Shown: in pieces, positions 1 to 6,872 of the stretch
Position numbering within the stretch: the stretch's first letter is position 1
Layout: every line of letters starts with the position of its first letter
Assembly (NCBI GenBank): GCA_044342535.1
Contig: JBIIPQ010000102.1
Span: forward strand, 1 to 12,032
Length of the DNA: 12,032 nucleotides
From: UBA4615 sp044342535
GTDB taxonomy: Bacteria > Pseudomonadota > Gammaproteobacteria > Burkholderiales > Burkholderiaceae_E
Direction of reading: 5' to 3'
Program-made: the position numbers and the translations under genes
Notes under the pieces: model-generated
What the model saw: only the letters and a program-made list of their open reading frames with translations
The model's database searches: none
What the model was told of the DNA's origin: nothing

Positions 1-389
1 TCGTGAGCCAGCTCGAGAAGCAGCTGCCCAGCAAGGCCGAGATGGACGCGCTGCTGTCGGACATCAACCAGGCGGGCGTGGGTCGCGGCGCGCAGCTGAT
101 GCTGTTCAAGCCCGGCCAGACCGTCGTGCGCGAGTACTACGCCGAGTTGCCGATCAGCGTGCGCGTGGTCGGCAACTATCACGACCTCGGCTCGTTCGCG
201 AGCGACATCGCGAACCTCGCGCGGATCGTGACCCTGAACAACGTGCAGATCCAGCCCTTCGACCCCAAGGGCGTGAACACCATGCTGGCGATGGACGCGA
301 CCGCGAAGACCTTCCGCTACCTCGATCCCGAGGAGATCGCTCAGCAGCGTGCGGCGGGCACGAAAGCGAAGCAGGGGGCCAAGAAATGA
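1..389 (+). CDS. pilO: PilO, type IV pilus inner-membrane alignment protein (C-terminal part, 5' truncated by the window)
   Basis: This is the last 129 codons of a gene that begins before the window; the first complete codon is at position 3. The GTG there is an internal valine codon rather than a believable start, because PilO proteins are usually a little over 200 residues and the N-terminal membrane helix and coiled coil are absent here. The segment with YYAELPISVRVVGNYHDL, followed by FASDIANLARIVTLNNVQI, is the typical PilO C-terminal ferredoxin-like domain: a beta strand, a G-x-YH turn, a helix and the LxRIVTL strand. PilO pairs with PilN in the periplasm and, with PilM and PilP, links the cytoplasmic motor to the PilQ secretin. 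The tail is Lys/Ala-rich. The TGA stop overlaps the pilP start as ATGA (386-389), implying translational coupling. Confidence 0.93.
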   Translation, partial: VSQLEKQLPSKAEMDALLSDINQAGVGRGAQLMLFKPGQTVVREYYAELPISVRVVGNYHDLGSFASDIANLARIVTLNNVQIQPFDPKGVNTMLAMDATAKTFRYLDPEEIAQQRAAGTKAKQGAKK

Positions 390-925
390 CGGGCACCCTT
401 CAACGCGCGGCGGGCCTCGCGGCCATCGTGCTGGCGATCGCGGGCTGCGAGTCGGACCGCGGCGAACTGCGGGCCTGGATGGACGAGACCCGCCGCACGA
501 CGCCGCTGCTCAAGGAAACGCTCGCCCCGCCCAAGTCGTTCGAGCCGTTCCGGTACCCCTCGAGCGGTGAGATCGATCCGTTCAGCGTCGCCAAGCTGCG
601 CGTGGGCGCCATGGAAACGATGCGGCCCGGCAACGGTCTTCGCCCCGACCTCACGCGTCGCCGCGAGCCGCTCGAGGCCTATCCGCTCGACAACCTGAAG
701 ATGGTGGGCAACCTCACGCAGAAGGGCTCGACCGTCGCGCTGCTGCAGGCCGATGCGGTCCTCTTCCAGGTTCGCGTCGGCAACTACATCGGCCAGAACT
801 TCGGCCGCGTGCTGCGCGTCTCGGAAGACGAGGTCGCGGTGCGAGAGATCGTCCAGGACGCCGCAGGCGACTGGATCGAACGGGACACGGCCCTGCGTCT
901 GCAGGTGCAGGAGATCAAGAAATGA
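386..925 (+). CDS. pilP: PilP, type IV pilus assembly lipoprotein
   Basis: A 179-residue protein of normal PilP length. It has a signal peptide ending in a lipobox (I-A-G-C, lipidated Cys21), so it should be anchored by lipid to a membrane facing the periplasm. Residues about 22-90 are polar and probably extended; this is the part that in known PilP proteins binds the PilN/PilO dimer. Residues about 97-175 contain the family signature EAYPLDNLKMVG, then a compact beta domain (LLQADAVLFQVRVGNYIGQNFGRVLRV is its core) that is known to contact the N0 domain of PilQ. The start overlaps the pilO stop by 4 bases, and a G-rich stretch (374-378) about 7 bases upstream can act as ribosome binding site. 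The stop overlaps the pilQ start in the same way (922-925). Confidence 0.96.
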   Translation: MTGTLQRAAGLAAIVLAIAGCESDRGELRAWMDETRRTTPLLKETLAPPKSFEPFRYPSSGEIDPFSVAKLRVGAMETMRPGNGLRPDLTRRREPLEAYPLDNLKMVGNLTQKGSTVALLQADAVLFQVRVGNYIGQNFGRVLRVSEDEVAVREIVQDAAGDWIERDTALRLQVQEIKK

Positions 926-3198
926 AGGGTGCACAGGTGCTGGCTGCGATCGGCGGCCACGGCCGCAACGGGCCCCGCGCCCTCGTCGCGACGATCGTCG
1001 TGGCGCTCGCGCTGATGCTGCATGCGGGCTTGGCGCGCGCGCAGGCCAACGTGATCGAATCCGTCACCTCGGCGCAGCAGGGCGCGCAGACGGTGCTGCG
1101 CATCCAGCTCAAGGCACCTCCGAAGACCCAGCCGGCGAGCTTCTCGATCGCCAACCCGCCCCGGCTCGCGCTCGATTTCCTCGACACCGGCAGCACGGTC
1201 GGCACCGCGCCGATCGAACTCGTCCAGGGCGACGCGCGCAGTGTCAACGTCGTGCAGGCCGGCAACCGCGCGCGCATGGTGCTGAACCTGCGCCGTCCGG
1301 TGACCCACACGACGACAGTCGAGGGCAACGCGGTCATCGTGACCCTCGAGCCCGTCTCCGGCATCGGCGGCGCATCCTCCGTCACGTCGCCGAACGCGGC
1401 CGCCTACAGCTTCGCCAAGGCCGATGCCCCGGGCACGCAGGCACTGCGCGACATCGACTTCCGGCGTGGCAAGGACGGCGAGGGCCGCGTGGTCGTCGAA
1501 CTCTCGAGCGCGCAGACGGGCGTCGACATCAAGCAGCAGGGCCAGACGATCGTCGTCGACTTCCTGAAGTCGCGCGTGCCGGACAACCTGCGCCGCCGCC
1601 TCGACGTCGCCGACTTCGGCACGCCGGTCCGTGCGGTCCGTACCTTCCAGCAGGGCGAGAACGCCCGGATGATCATCGAGCCCGTCGGCCTCTGGGAGCA
1701 CAACGCCTACCAGAGCGACACGCAGTTCGTGATCGAGGTCAAGCCGGTCCGCGAGGACCCGAACAAGCTCGTGCAGGGCACGCGCGCGGGCTACCGCGGC
1801 GACAAGCTGTCGCTGAACTTCCAGAACGTCGACATCCGCGCGCTGCTCCAGGTCATCGCCGACTTCACGAACCTGAACATCGTCGTGCGCGACTCCGTCG
1901 CCGGCAGCATCACGCTGCGGCTGAAGGACGTGCCCTGGGATCAGGCCCTCGACATCGTGCTGCAGTCGAAGAACCTCGACATGCGCAAGAACGGCAACGT
2001 GATCCTGGTCGCGCCGCGCGACGAGCTCGCGACCCAGGAGAAGCTCGACCTCGAGTCGAAGCAGCAGATCGCCGAGATCGAGCCGACTCGCGTCGAGACC
2101 TTCCAGCTCAACTACCAGAAGGCCGAGTCGGTCGCGAAGCTGCTCGGCGACGACAAGCAGCGCGTGCTGTCGAAGTCCGGCAGCGCGGTGCCCGACGTGC
2201 GCACCAACAAGCTGTTCGTGCGCGACACCGCGTCGCGCCTGGACGAGGTGCGACGGATCATCGGTCAGCTCGACATCGCGGTGCGCCAGGTTCTGATCGA
2301 GGCCCGGATCGTCGAGGCAGACGACCGCTTCTCGCGGAACCTCGGCGTGAAGCTCGGCTTCAACGACCTGCGCAGCACGATCGCCCGGACCACCTCGGTG
2401 ATCGACCCGGTGTCCGGCACGCCGACCGCGCTCAACGTGCCGGTCTACGGCGCCGGCTCGCCGCTGCTCGGCAGCAGCGCGTACTCCACCCTGTCGTGCA
2501 ACCTGCAGGGCGCCGCCGACCTGTCGTCGCAGCTCGGCAGCGGCCTGGCTGGCCTGAACGCACAGGGCCTCGGCCAGCAGACCGCGATCGCGAACACCAA
2601 CTTCGTGAACCTGCCCGCCGCGGGCATCTCGGGCGCCAACCCGGCGAGCTTCGCGGTCAGCCTGTTCGGTTCGCAGCTGACCCGCTTCGTCAACCTCGAG
2701 ATCTCCGCGCTCGAGGCCGAGCAGCGCGGCAAGGTGGTGTCGAGCCCGCGCGTGCTGACCTCCGACCAGGGCAAGGCCGTGATCGAGCAGGGCACCGAGC
2801 TGCCGTACCAGACCGCGACCTCGAGCGGCGCGACCGCGGTCGCGTTCCGCAAGGCGAACCTGAAGCTCGAGGTCACCCCGCAGATCACGCCCGAGGGCAA
2901 CGTGATCATGAAGGTGCAGGTCAACCGCGACGCGGTCGGCCAGCTGACCCCCGCCGGCTTCGCGATCGACACCCGCTCGGTGCAGACCGAGGTGCTGGTC
3001 GAGAACGGCGGCACCGTCGTGATCGGCGGCATCTACGAGCAGTTCGAGCGCAACCGCGTCAACAAGGTGCCGGTGCTGGGCGACCTCCCCTACCTCGGCA
3101 ACCTGTTCAGGAACACCGCTCGCACGAGCGACCGGACCGAGCTCCTGGTGTTCCTCACGCCGCGCGTCGTGACCGACGTTGCTGCGAGCACTCGTTGA
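922..3198 (+). CDS. pilQ: PilQ, type IV pilus outer-membrane secretin
   Basis: A 758-residue secretin forming the gated outer-membrane channel through which the pilus passes. A signal peptide with a long hydrophobic core ends at A-R-A, predicted cleavage after residue 40. Two AMIN domains (about 43-144 and 174-275) are expected to bind peptidoglycan. An N0/STN domain (about 293-365, with LSLNFQNVDIRALLQVIADF) and an N1/NolW-like domain (about 391-455) follow. The secretin barrel runs from about 455 to 752 and ends in the signature VPVLGDLPYLGNLFR (from 716) and ELLVFLTPRVV. A Gly/Ser/Ala/Asn-rich stretch (about 492-577), common at this place in PilQ, holds the only cysteine (Cys526). GGAG at 910-913 gives a good ribosome binding site 8 bases before the ATG. 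It overlaps pilP by 4 bases and is part of the same operon. Confidence 0.98.
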   Translation: MKGAQVLAAIGGHGRNGPRALVATIVVALALMLHAGLARAQANVIESVTSAQQGAQTVLRIQLKAPPKTQPASFSIANPPRLALDFLDTGSTVGTAPIELVQGDARSVNVVQAGNRARMVLNLRRPVTHTTTVEGNAVIVTLEPVSGIGGASSVTSPNAAAYSFAKADAPGTQALRDIDFRRGKDGEGRVVVELSSAQTGVDIKQQGQTIVVDFLKSRVPDNLRRRLDVADFGTPVRAVRTFQQGENARMIIEPVGLWEHNAYQSDTQFVIEVKPVREDPNKLVQGTRAGYRGDKLSLNFQNVDIRALLQVIADFTNLNIVVRDSVAGSITLRLKDVPWDQALDIVLQSKNLDMRKNGNVILVAPRDELATQEKLDLESKQQIAEIEPTRVETFQLNYQKAESVAKLLGDDKQRVLSKSGSAVPDVRTNKLFVRDTASRLDEVRRIIGQLDIAVRQVLIEARIVEADDRFSRNLGVKLGFNDLRSTIARTTSVIDPVSGTPTALNVPVYGAGSPLLGSSAYSTLSCNLQGAADLSSQLGSGLAGLNAQGLGQQTAIANTNFVNLPAAGISGANPASFAVSLFGSQLTRFVNLEISALEAEQRGKVVSSPRVLTSDQGKAVIEQGTELPYQTATSSGATAVAFRKANLKLEVTPQITPEGNVIMKVQVNRDAVGQLTPAGFAIDTRSVQTEVLVENGGTVVIGGIYEQFERNRVNKVPVLGDLPYLGNLFRNTARTSDRTELLVFLTPRVVTDVAASTR

Positions 3199-3214
3199 GC
3201 CGGCGAACCGACAA

Positions 3215-3222
3215 GAGGAAGG
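3215..3222 (+). promoter_or_regulatory. Ribosome binding site of the Ig-domain lipoprotein gene
   Basis: GAGGAAGG lies 9 bases before the ATG at 3232, inside the 33-base gap after pilQ. It fixes the start, which also gives a proper lipoprotein signal peptide. I see no promoter or terminator in this gap, so the gene is probably read through from pilQ. Confidence 0.75.
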
Positions 3223-3231
3223 CTTGAGATC

Positions 3232-5136
3232 ATGTTCCAACGATTGACCCGTACCTGCCGGATTGCGTTGCTGGCGATCGTGGCCCCGCTTTCGATCGCG
3301 GCCGGGCTCTCCGCCTGTGGCGGTGAGGGCGCGGGCGCGGGCGGCGGCGCCGCCGCCAGCGGCGCCGGCATCGGCACCGTGCAGGTGGTCGGTAACACCA
3401 CGACCATCAACTCCGATGGCAAGACGCCGGTCGATCTGACCGTATTCGTCACGTCCGGTACCAATGTTGCCGCCAAGAACGTGCTGGTCGACCTGACGGC
3501 CTCCGACGCGAGCGGTACGCCCGGCGGCGTGCGTATCGAGGTGCTGCGCGCCATCACCGATGGATCCGGCACCGCGACCGCGCGGCTGACCGTGCTCAGC
3601 GATCCGCGCAGCCGTGACATCTCCGTCATCGCCACGGCAGGCGGCGTCGCTTCGGCGCCGCTCAAGGTGCGCGTCGCCGGCACCACGCTCAACGTGACGG
3701 GTCCCGCGGCGATCTCGCTGGCGGGCGCGACGGCGTCGAACTACACGGTCTCGCTGAAGGATTCGAGCGGCTCGCCGCTGGCCGGATGGGATGTCACTGC
3801 GGATTCGGACAAGGGCAATACATTCACCGTGAAGACGGTCAAGACGGACTCGGGCGGCCAGGCGGTGTTCGGCGTGCGCGGCGCCGTTTCGGGCTCGGAC
3901 ACGCTCAGGTTCAGTGCCCTCGGCGAGTCCAAGCTGCTTCCGGTTGTCGTCTCGGGCAAGGGGCTCTCGATCACCCCGTCCTCTGGCTTCTCCAACGTCG
4001 GCGGGACGCCGGTGGTGCCGCTTGGCACGAGCGCCACATTTCAGGTCGCTTACCAGTCTTCCGACGGCATTCCCCCGGGTATGGTCGTCGATGTGTCGAC
4101 CACGCGCGGCACGCTGACGCCGTCCTCGTCCGGCATCGGGAGCGGTACAGCGAACTTCGCGGTCAGCTCGAACTTCGCCGGTCCGGCGACGGTCACCGCG
4201 CGGGTCGGCGGTGTGGCCGCGGAGTACACCTTCAACTTCGTGTCGGTGACGCCGTCCCAGATCGACCTGCAGGCAGGTCCGTCGACCATCGGCCCGAATC
4301 TCGGCGGCGGCACGGAGCAGCGTGCAACGCTGACGGCGGTGGTGCGCGACGCGCGGGGCAACCCTGTCGCGAACCGGCTGGTGTCGTTCAGCGCGACCGA
4401 CGATCCGAGTGGCGGCAGCATCCAGCCGGGCGTCGCGACCACCGATCTCGCGGGCCGGGCCACCGTCTCGTTCATCGGCGGGCCGACGACCACCGCAGTG
4501 AACGCCGTCAAGCTGATTGCGACCGTCGATGGCATCTCGTCGCAGGTCGCGTTCATGAGCGTGGCGCGCAGCCAGCTGTTCGTGCGGATCGGTACCGACA
4601 ACGAGATCGAGAAGCTCGAGCCCGCGCTCTACCGCAAGACCTACGCGGTGGTGGTCACGGACTCGACGGGCAACGCGGTGAAGAACGCCGCAGTCATCGT
4701 CAACCTGCGGCCGCTGCAGTACCGGACCGGGTTCTGGGTCCCGGCTACGGGCGGGCCGCCCGAGTGGGAGCAGAACATCACCGGTACGTTCCCGAGCGAG
4801 GACCTCGACCGCGACGGCATCTGCAAGGCCGGTGAGGACACGAACCTCGACAAGCAGCTGACACCCGGCAACGTGGCCAGCACGGCGCCCACGGTCAGCA
4901 CTACCGAGAACGGAACGGCGGCGGTCACGCTGGTGTTTCCGCGCAGCTTCGCGCGATGGGTGGAGGTGCTGCTCGACGTGCGCGTGCTGGTGGCCGGCAG
5001 CGAGGGCGCCGCGGTGGCGCAGTTCTGGTTGCCGATTGCCGCAGAAGACTTGGGCGATAAGGCCGTGGCGCCGCCGGGCGCGTTGAGCCCGTTCCCGTTT
5101 CAGCAGGGGCCCGACTTCCCGACAACCTGCCCTTGA
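3232..5136 (+). CDS. Predicted lipoprotein with about four tandem Ig-like (Big_1-type) domains and a calcium-loop-like motif
   Basis: A 634-residue predicted surface or periplasmic lipoprotein. The signal peptide ends in the lipobox L-S-A-C with lipidated Cys29, followed by a Gly/Ala-rich tether (30-48). About four beta-rich repeats follow (roughly 50-150, 151-243, 244-342, 343-448). Several carry bacterial Ig group 1 hallmarks, such as VVRDARGNPVANRLVSFSA and then TTDLAGRATVSF. A further Ig-like C-terminal region (449-634) contains EDLDRDGICKAGEDTNLDK (523-541), an Asp/Asn-spaced loop resembling calcium-binding loops. Cys531 and Cys633 are the only cysteines after the lipidated one and could pair. 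I do not recognise a named gene. Ig-domain lipoproteins often act in adhesion or as structural spacers. Its place directly behind pilQ suggests, without proving, a pilus-related or surface role. Codons ending in A or T are noticeably more frequent than in pilQ. Confidence 0.85.
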   Translation: MFQRLTRTCRIALLAIVAPLSIAAGLSACGGEGAGAGGGAAASGAGIGTVQVVGNTTTINSDGKTPVDLTVFVTSGTNVAAKNVLVDLTASDASGTPGGVRIEVLRAITDGSGTATARLTVLSDPRSRDISVIATAGGVASAPLKVRVAGTTLNVTGPAAISLAGATASNYTVSLKDSSGSPLAGWDVTADSDKGNTFTVKTVKTDSGGQAVFGVRGAVSGSDTLRFSALGESKLLPVVVSGKGLSITPSSGFSNVGGTPVVPLGTSATFQVAYQSSDGIPPGMVVDVSTTRGTLTPSSSGIGSGTANFAVSSNFAGPATVTARVGGVAAEYTFNFVSVTPSQIDLQAGPSTIGPNLGGGTEQRATLTAVVRDARGNPVANRLVSFSATDDPSGGSIQPGVATTDLAGRATVSFIGGPTTTAVNAVKLIATVDGISSQVAFMSVARSQLFVRIGTDNEIEKLEPALYRKTYAVVVTDSTGNAVKNAAVIVNLRPLQYRTGFWVPATGGPPEWEQNITGTFPSEDLDRDGICKAGEDTNLDKQLTPGNVASTAPTVSTTENGTAAVTLVFPRSFARWVEVLLDVRVLVAGSEGAAVAQFWLPIAAEDLGDKAVAPPGALSPFPFQQGPDFPTTCP

Positions 5137-5167
5137 TCGGCCGGCTCGTCGAACTGCGGTAAAGTCC

Positions 5168-5185
5168 CGCGGTGGAGCCACCGCG
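5168..5185 (+). promoter_or_regulatory. Hairpin over the upstream GTG start candidate of aroK
   Basis: CGCGGTGG (5168-5175) and CCACCGCG (5178-5185) are perfect complements, giving seven pairs around a GAGC loop when the innermost pair is left open. The GTG at 5172-5174, the most upstream in-frame start, lies within the 5' arm. In RNA this would hide that start codon or mark a leader structure. Function is inferred only. Confidence 0.45.
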
Positions 5186-5789
5186 CGCGACAGACCCCTT
5201 GGATCAGAACACCTCCGTGAACGAGGGCCCGGCCGACCGCCGGGCCCTTTTTCTCGTCGGCATGATGGGTGCCGGCAAGACCACCGTCGGCAAGCGCCTG
5301 GCGCGCCGGTTGGGCTGGGCCTTCGTCGACGCCGACCGCGAGCTCGAGGCGCGGCTGGGCGTGCCGGTCCAGACGATCTTCGAACTCGAGGGCGAACCGG
5401 GCTTCCGGCGCCGCGAGGCGGCCCTCATCGACGAGCTCACGCAGCGCCCGCAGGTGGTGTTCGCCACCGGCGGCGGTGCCGTCCTCGACGCGGGCAACCG
5501 CGCATTGCTGCACGAGCGCGGCCGGGTGGTCTACCTGCGCGCCTCGGTCGGCGACCTGTGGCACCGGCTGCGGCGCGACACGGTGCGCCCGCTGCTCAAG
5601 ACGGCCGACCCGCGGGCCCGCATCGAGGAGCTGGTCGGGCAGCGCGACCCGCTGTACCGCGAGGTCGCGCACCTGACCGTCGACACCGGGCGCCAGCCGA
5701 TCGAGCAGGTGGTCGATGCTATCCTCGCCCGACTCGGCCAGCCCGAACCCGCGGCGCCGCCTCCTCCTGAGTCCGCCCCCGATGCGTGA
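5172..5789 (+). CDS. aroK: Shikimate kinase
   Basis: Phosphorylates shikimate with ATP to shikimate-3-phosphate in chorismate synthesis (cytoplasm). With the GTG at 5172 it has 205 residues; most family members have about 170-190. Visible motifs: P-loop GMMGAGKT (30-37), FVDADRE with Asp53 and Asp55 (magnesium and shikimate), GFRRRE (77-82, shikimate-binding Arg), TGGGAV (99-104), lid arginine in RPLL (139-142), and QRDPLY (157-162). The C-terminus adds a Pro/Glu/Ala-rich tail. The start is uncertain: GTG 5172, TTG 5199 and GTG 5217 are all in frame and none has a clear ribosome binding site. The ATGs at 5262 and 5265 would delete the first beta strand (ALFLVG) and are unlikely. Codons 18-27 form a terminator-like hairpin (see 5224-5252). 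The stop overlaps aroB by 8 bases. Confidence 0.95.
   Translation: MEPPRATDPLDQNTSVNEGPADRRALFLVGMMGAGKTTVGKRLARRLGWAFVDADRELEARLGVPVQTIFELEGEPGFRRREAALIDELTQRPQVVFATGGGAVLDAGNRALLHERGRVVYLRASVGDLWHRLRRDTVRPLLKTADPRARIEELVGQRDPLYREVAHLTVDTGRQPIEQVVDAILARLGQPEPAAPPPPESAPDA
5224..5252 (+). terminator. Intrinsic-terminator-like hairpin with T tract inside the start of aroK
   Basis: GGGCCCGGC (5225-5233) and GCCGGGCCC (5239-5247) are a perfect 9-bp inverted repeat with loop CGACC. A5224 and T5248 can add a tenth pair, and five Ts follow (5248-5252). This is the textbook form of a rho-independent terminator, 88 bases past the stop of the Ig-lipoprotein gene, yet it encodes aroK residues 18-27. 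The T tract is read as CTT TTT, leucine and phenylalanine codons that are scarce here compared with CTG, CTC and TTC. It may end pil-side transcription or attenuate aroK. The structure is certain; the activity is inferred. Confidence 0.6.
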
Positions 5790-6861
5790 AGTCCCGGTCT
5801 CCCTGGGTGACCGCTCCTATTCGATCCAGGTCGGCAGCGGCCTGCTCGCCGGCAACGACGCGCTCGCGCGGCTCGCTGCCGGGCGCATGGTGGCGATCGT
5901 CACCGACTCCAACGTCGCCGCGCTGCATGCGCGCACCGTCGCCGACACGCTGCGCCCGCATGCCGCCTCGCTCCACGAGGTGGTGCTGCCCGCCGGCGAG
6001 TCGCACAAGACCTGGGAGACGCTGAACCGGATCTTCGACGCGCTGCTCGAGGCGCGCTTCGACCGCGACGCGCTGCTGGTGGCGGTGGGCGGCGGCGTGG
6101 TCGGCGACATGGCCGGCTTCGCGGCCGCGGTCTATCAGCGCGGCATCGAATTCGTGCAGGTGCCCACCACGCTGCTGGCGCAGGTGGACTCCTCGGTCGG
6201 CGGCAAGACCGGCATCAACCATCCGCTCGGCAAGAACATGATCGGCGCGTTCCACCAGCCCCGGCTGGTGCTGATCGACGTCGACACGCTCGCCACGCTG
6301 CCCGACCGCGAGCTGTCGGCGGGGCTGGCGGAGGTGATCAAGCACGGCGCGATCGCCGATGCCGGCTACTTCGATGCGGTCGCGGCCGCGCTGCCCGCGC
6401 TGCGGGCCAAGGATCCGGCCGCGCTCGCCGCGGCGGTGGCGCGGTCCTGCGAGATCAAGGCTTCCGTGGTCGAGCGCGACGAGCGCGAGGGCGGCGTGCG
6501 CGCGATCCTGAACTTCGGCCACACCTTCGGTCATGCGATCGAGGCCGGCATGGGCTACGGCGAGTGGCTGCACGGCGAGGCGGTGGGCGCCGGCATGGTG
6601 ATGGCGGCCGACCTGTCGCGCCGGCTCGGCCTCGTCGATGCCGCGATCGCCGCGCGGCTGCGCGAGGCGGTGGCCGCGGCCGGCCTGCCGGTGCGCGGCC
6701 CGCGCTGGCCCGCGTCTCGCTATGTCGAACTGATGTCGGTCGACAAGAAGGCACGCCAGGGCACACCGCGCTTCGTGCTGCTGGACGGGCTCGGCGCGGC
6801 ACGCGTGCAGCGGGTCGACGACGCCCTGCTGGCCGAGACGCTCGCGGCCTGCAGCGGCTGA
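5782..6861 (+). CDS. aroB: 3-dehydroquinate synthase
   Basis: Converts DAHP to 3-dehydroquinate, the second step of the shikimate pathway, using NAD and a divalent metal. The 359 residues match the usual length. I chose the ATG at 5782 (MREVPVSLG) over an upstream in-frame ATG at 5716, because the latter only adds a low-complexity Pro/Ser/Arg extension. Motifs: GGGVVGDMAGFAAAVYQRG (NAD binding), VPTTLLAQVDSSVGGKTGIN with Lys142, and the three metal ligands Glu184 (AEVIKHG), His247 (NFGHTFGH) and His264 (LHGEAV), at the positions known for E. coli AroB. VDKK further on is also typical. The gene starts 8 bases inside the end of aroK with no clear ribosome binding site, so its translation is probably coupled to aroK. 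Confidence 0.97.
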   Translation: MREVPVSLGDRSYSIQVGSGLLAGNDALARLAAGRMVAIVTDSNVAALHARTVADTLRPHAASLHEVVLPAGESHKTWETLNRIFDALLEARFDRDALLVAVGGGVVGDMAGFAAAVYQRGIEFVQVPTTLLAQVDSSVGGKTGINHPLGKNMIGAFHQPRLVLIDVDTLATLPDRELSAGLAEVIKHGAIADAGYFDAVAAALPALRAKDPAALAAAVARSCEIKASVVERDEREGGVRAILNFGHTFGHAIEAGMGYGEWLHGEAVGAGMVMAADLSRRLGLVDAAIAARLREAVAAAGLPVRGPRWPASRYVELMSVDKKARQGTPRFVLLDGLGAARVQRVDDALLAETLAACSG

Positions 6862-6872
6862 GCGGGCGGGCG

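Noticed and set aside
753..3227. An 824-codon plus-strand frame overlapping pilQ
   Set aside because: It is an Arg/Pro-rich out-of-frame reading of pilQ, which itself has signal peptide, AMIN and secretin domains in its own frame.
5133..5165. A full sigma70 promoter before aroK (TTGATC at 5133 and TAAAGT at 5160)
   Set aside because: The spacing of 21 bases is too long and no better -35 is present. Only the -10-like hexamer is kept as a weak hint in the start-site finding.
784..5181. A 1,465-codon open frame on the minus strand opposite pilP, pilQ and the Ig lipoprotein gene
   Set aside because: It is Arg/Ala/Asp/His-rich low-complexity translation with no family motif. It mirrors genes with clear domains and is explained by strong GC bias at third positions, which removes stop codons antisense.
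5716..5781. An upstream in-frame ATG that would lengthen AroB by 22 residues
   Set aside because: The added part is low-complexity and overlaps aroK deeply. From the ATG at 5782 the metal ligands fall at the E. coli positions 184, 247 and 264.
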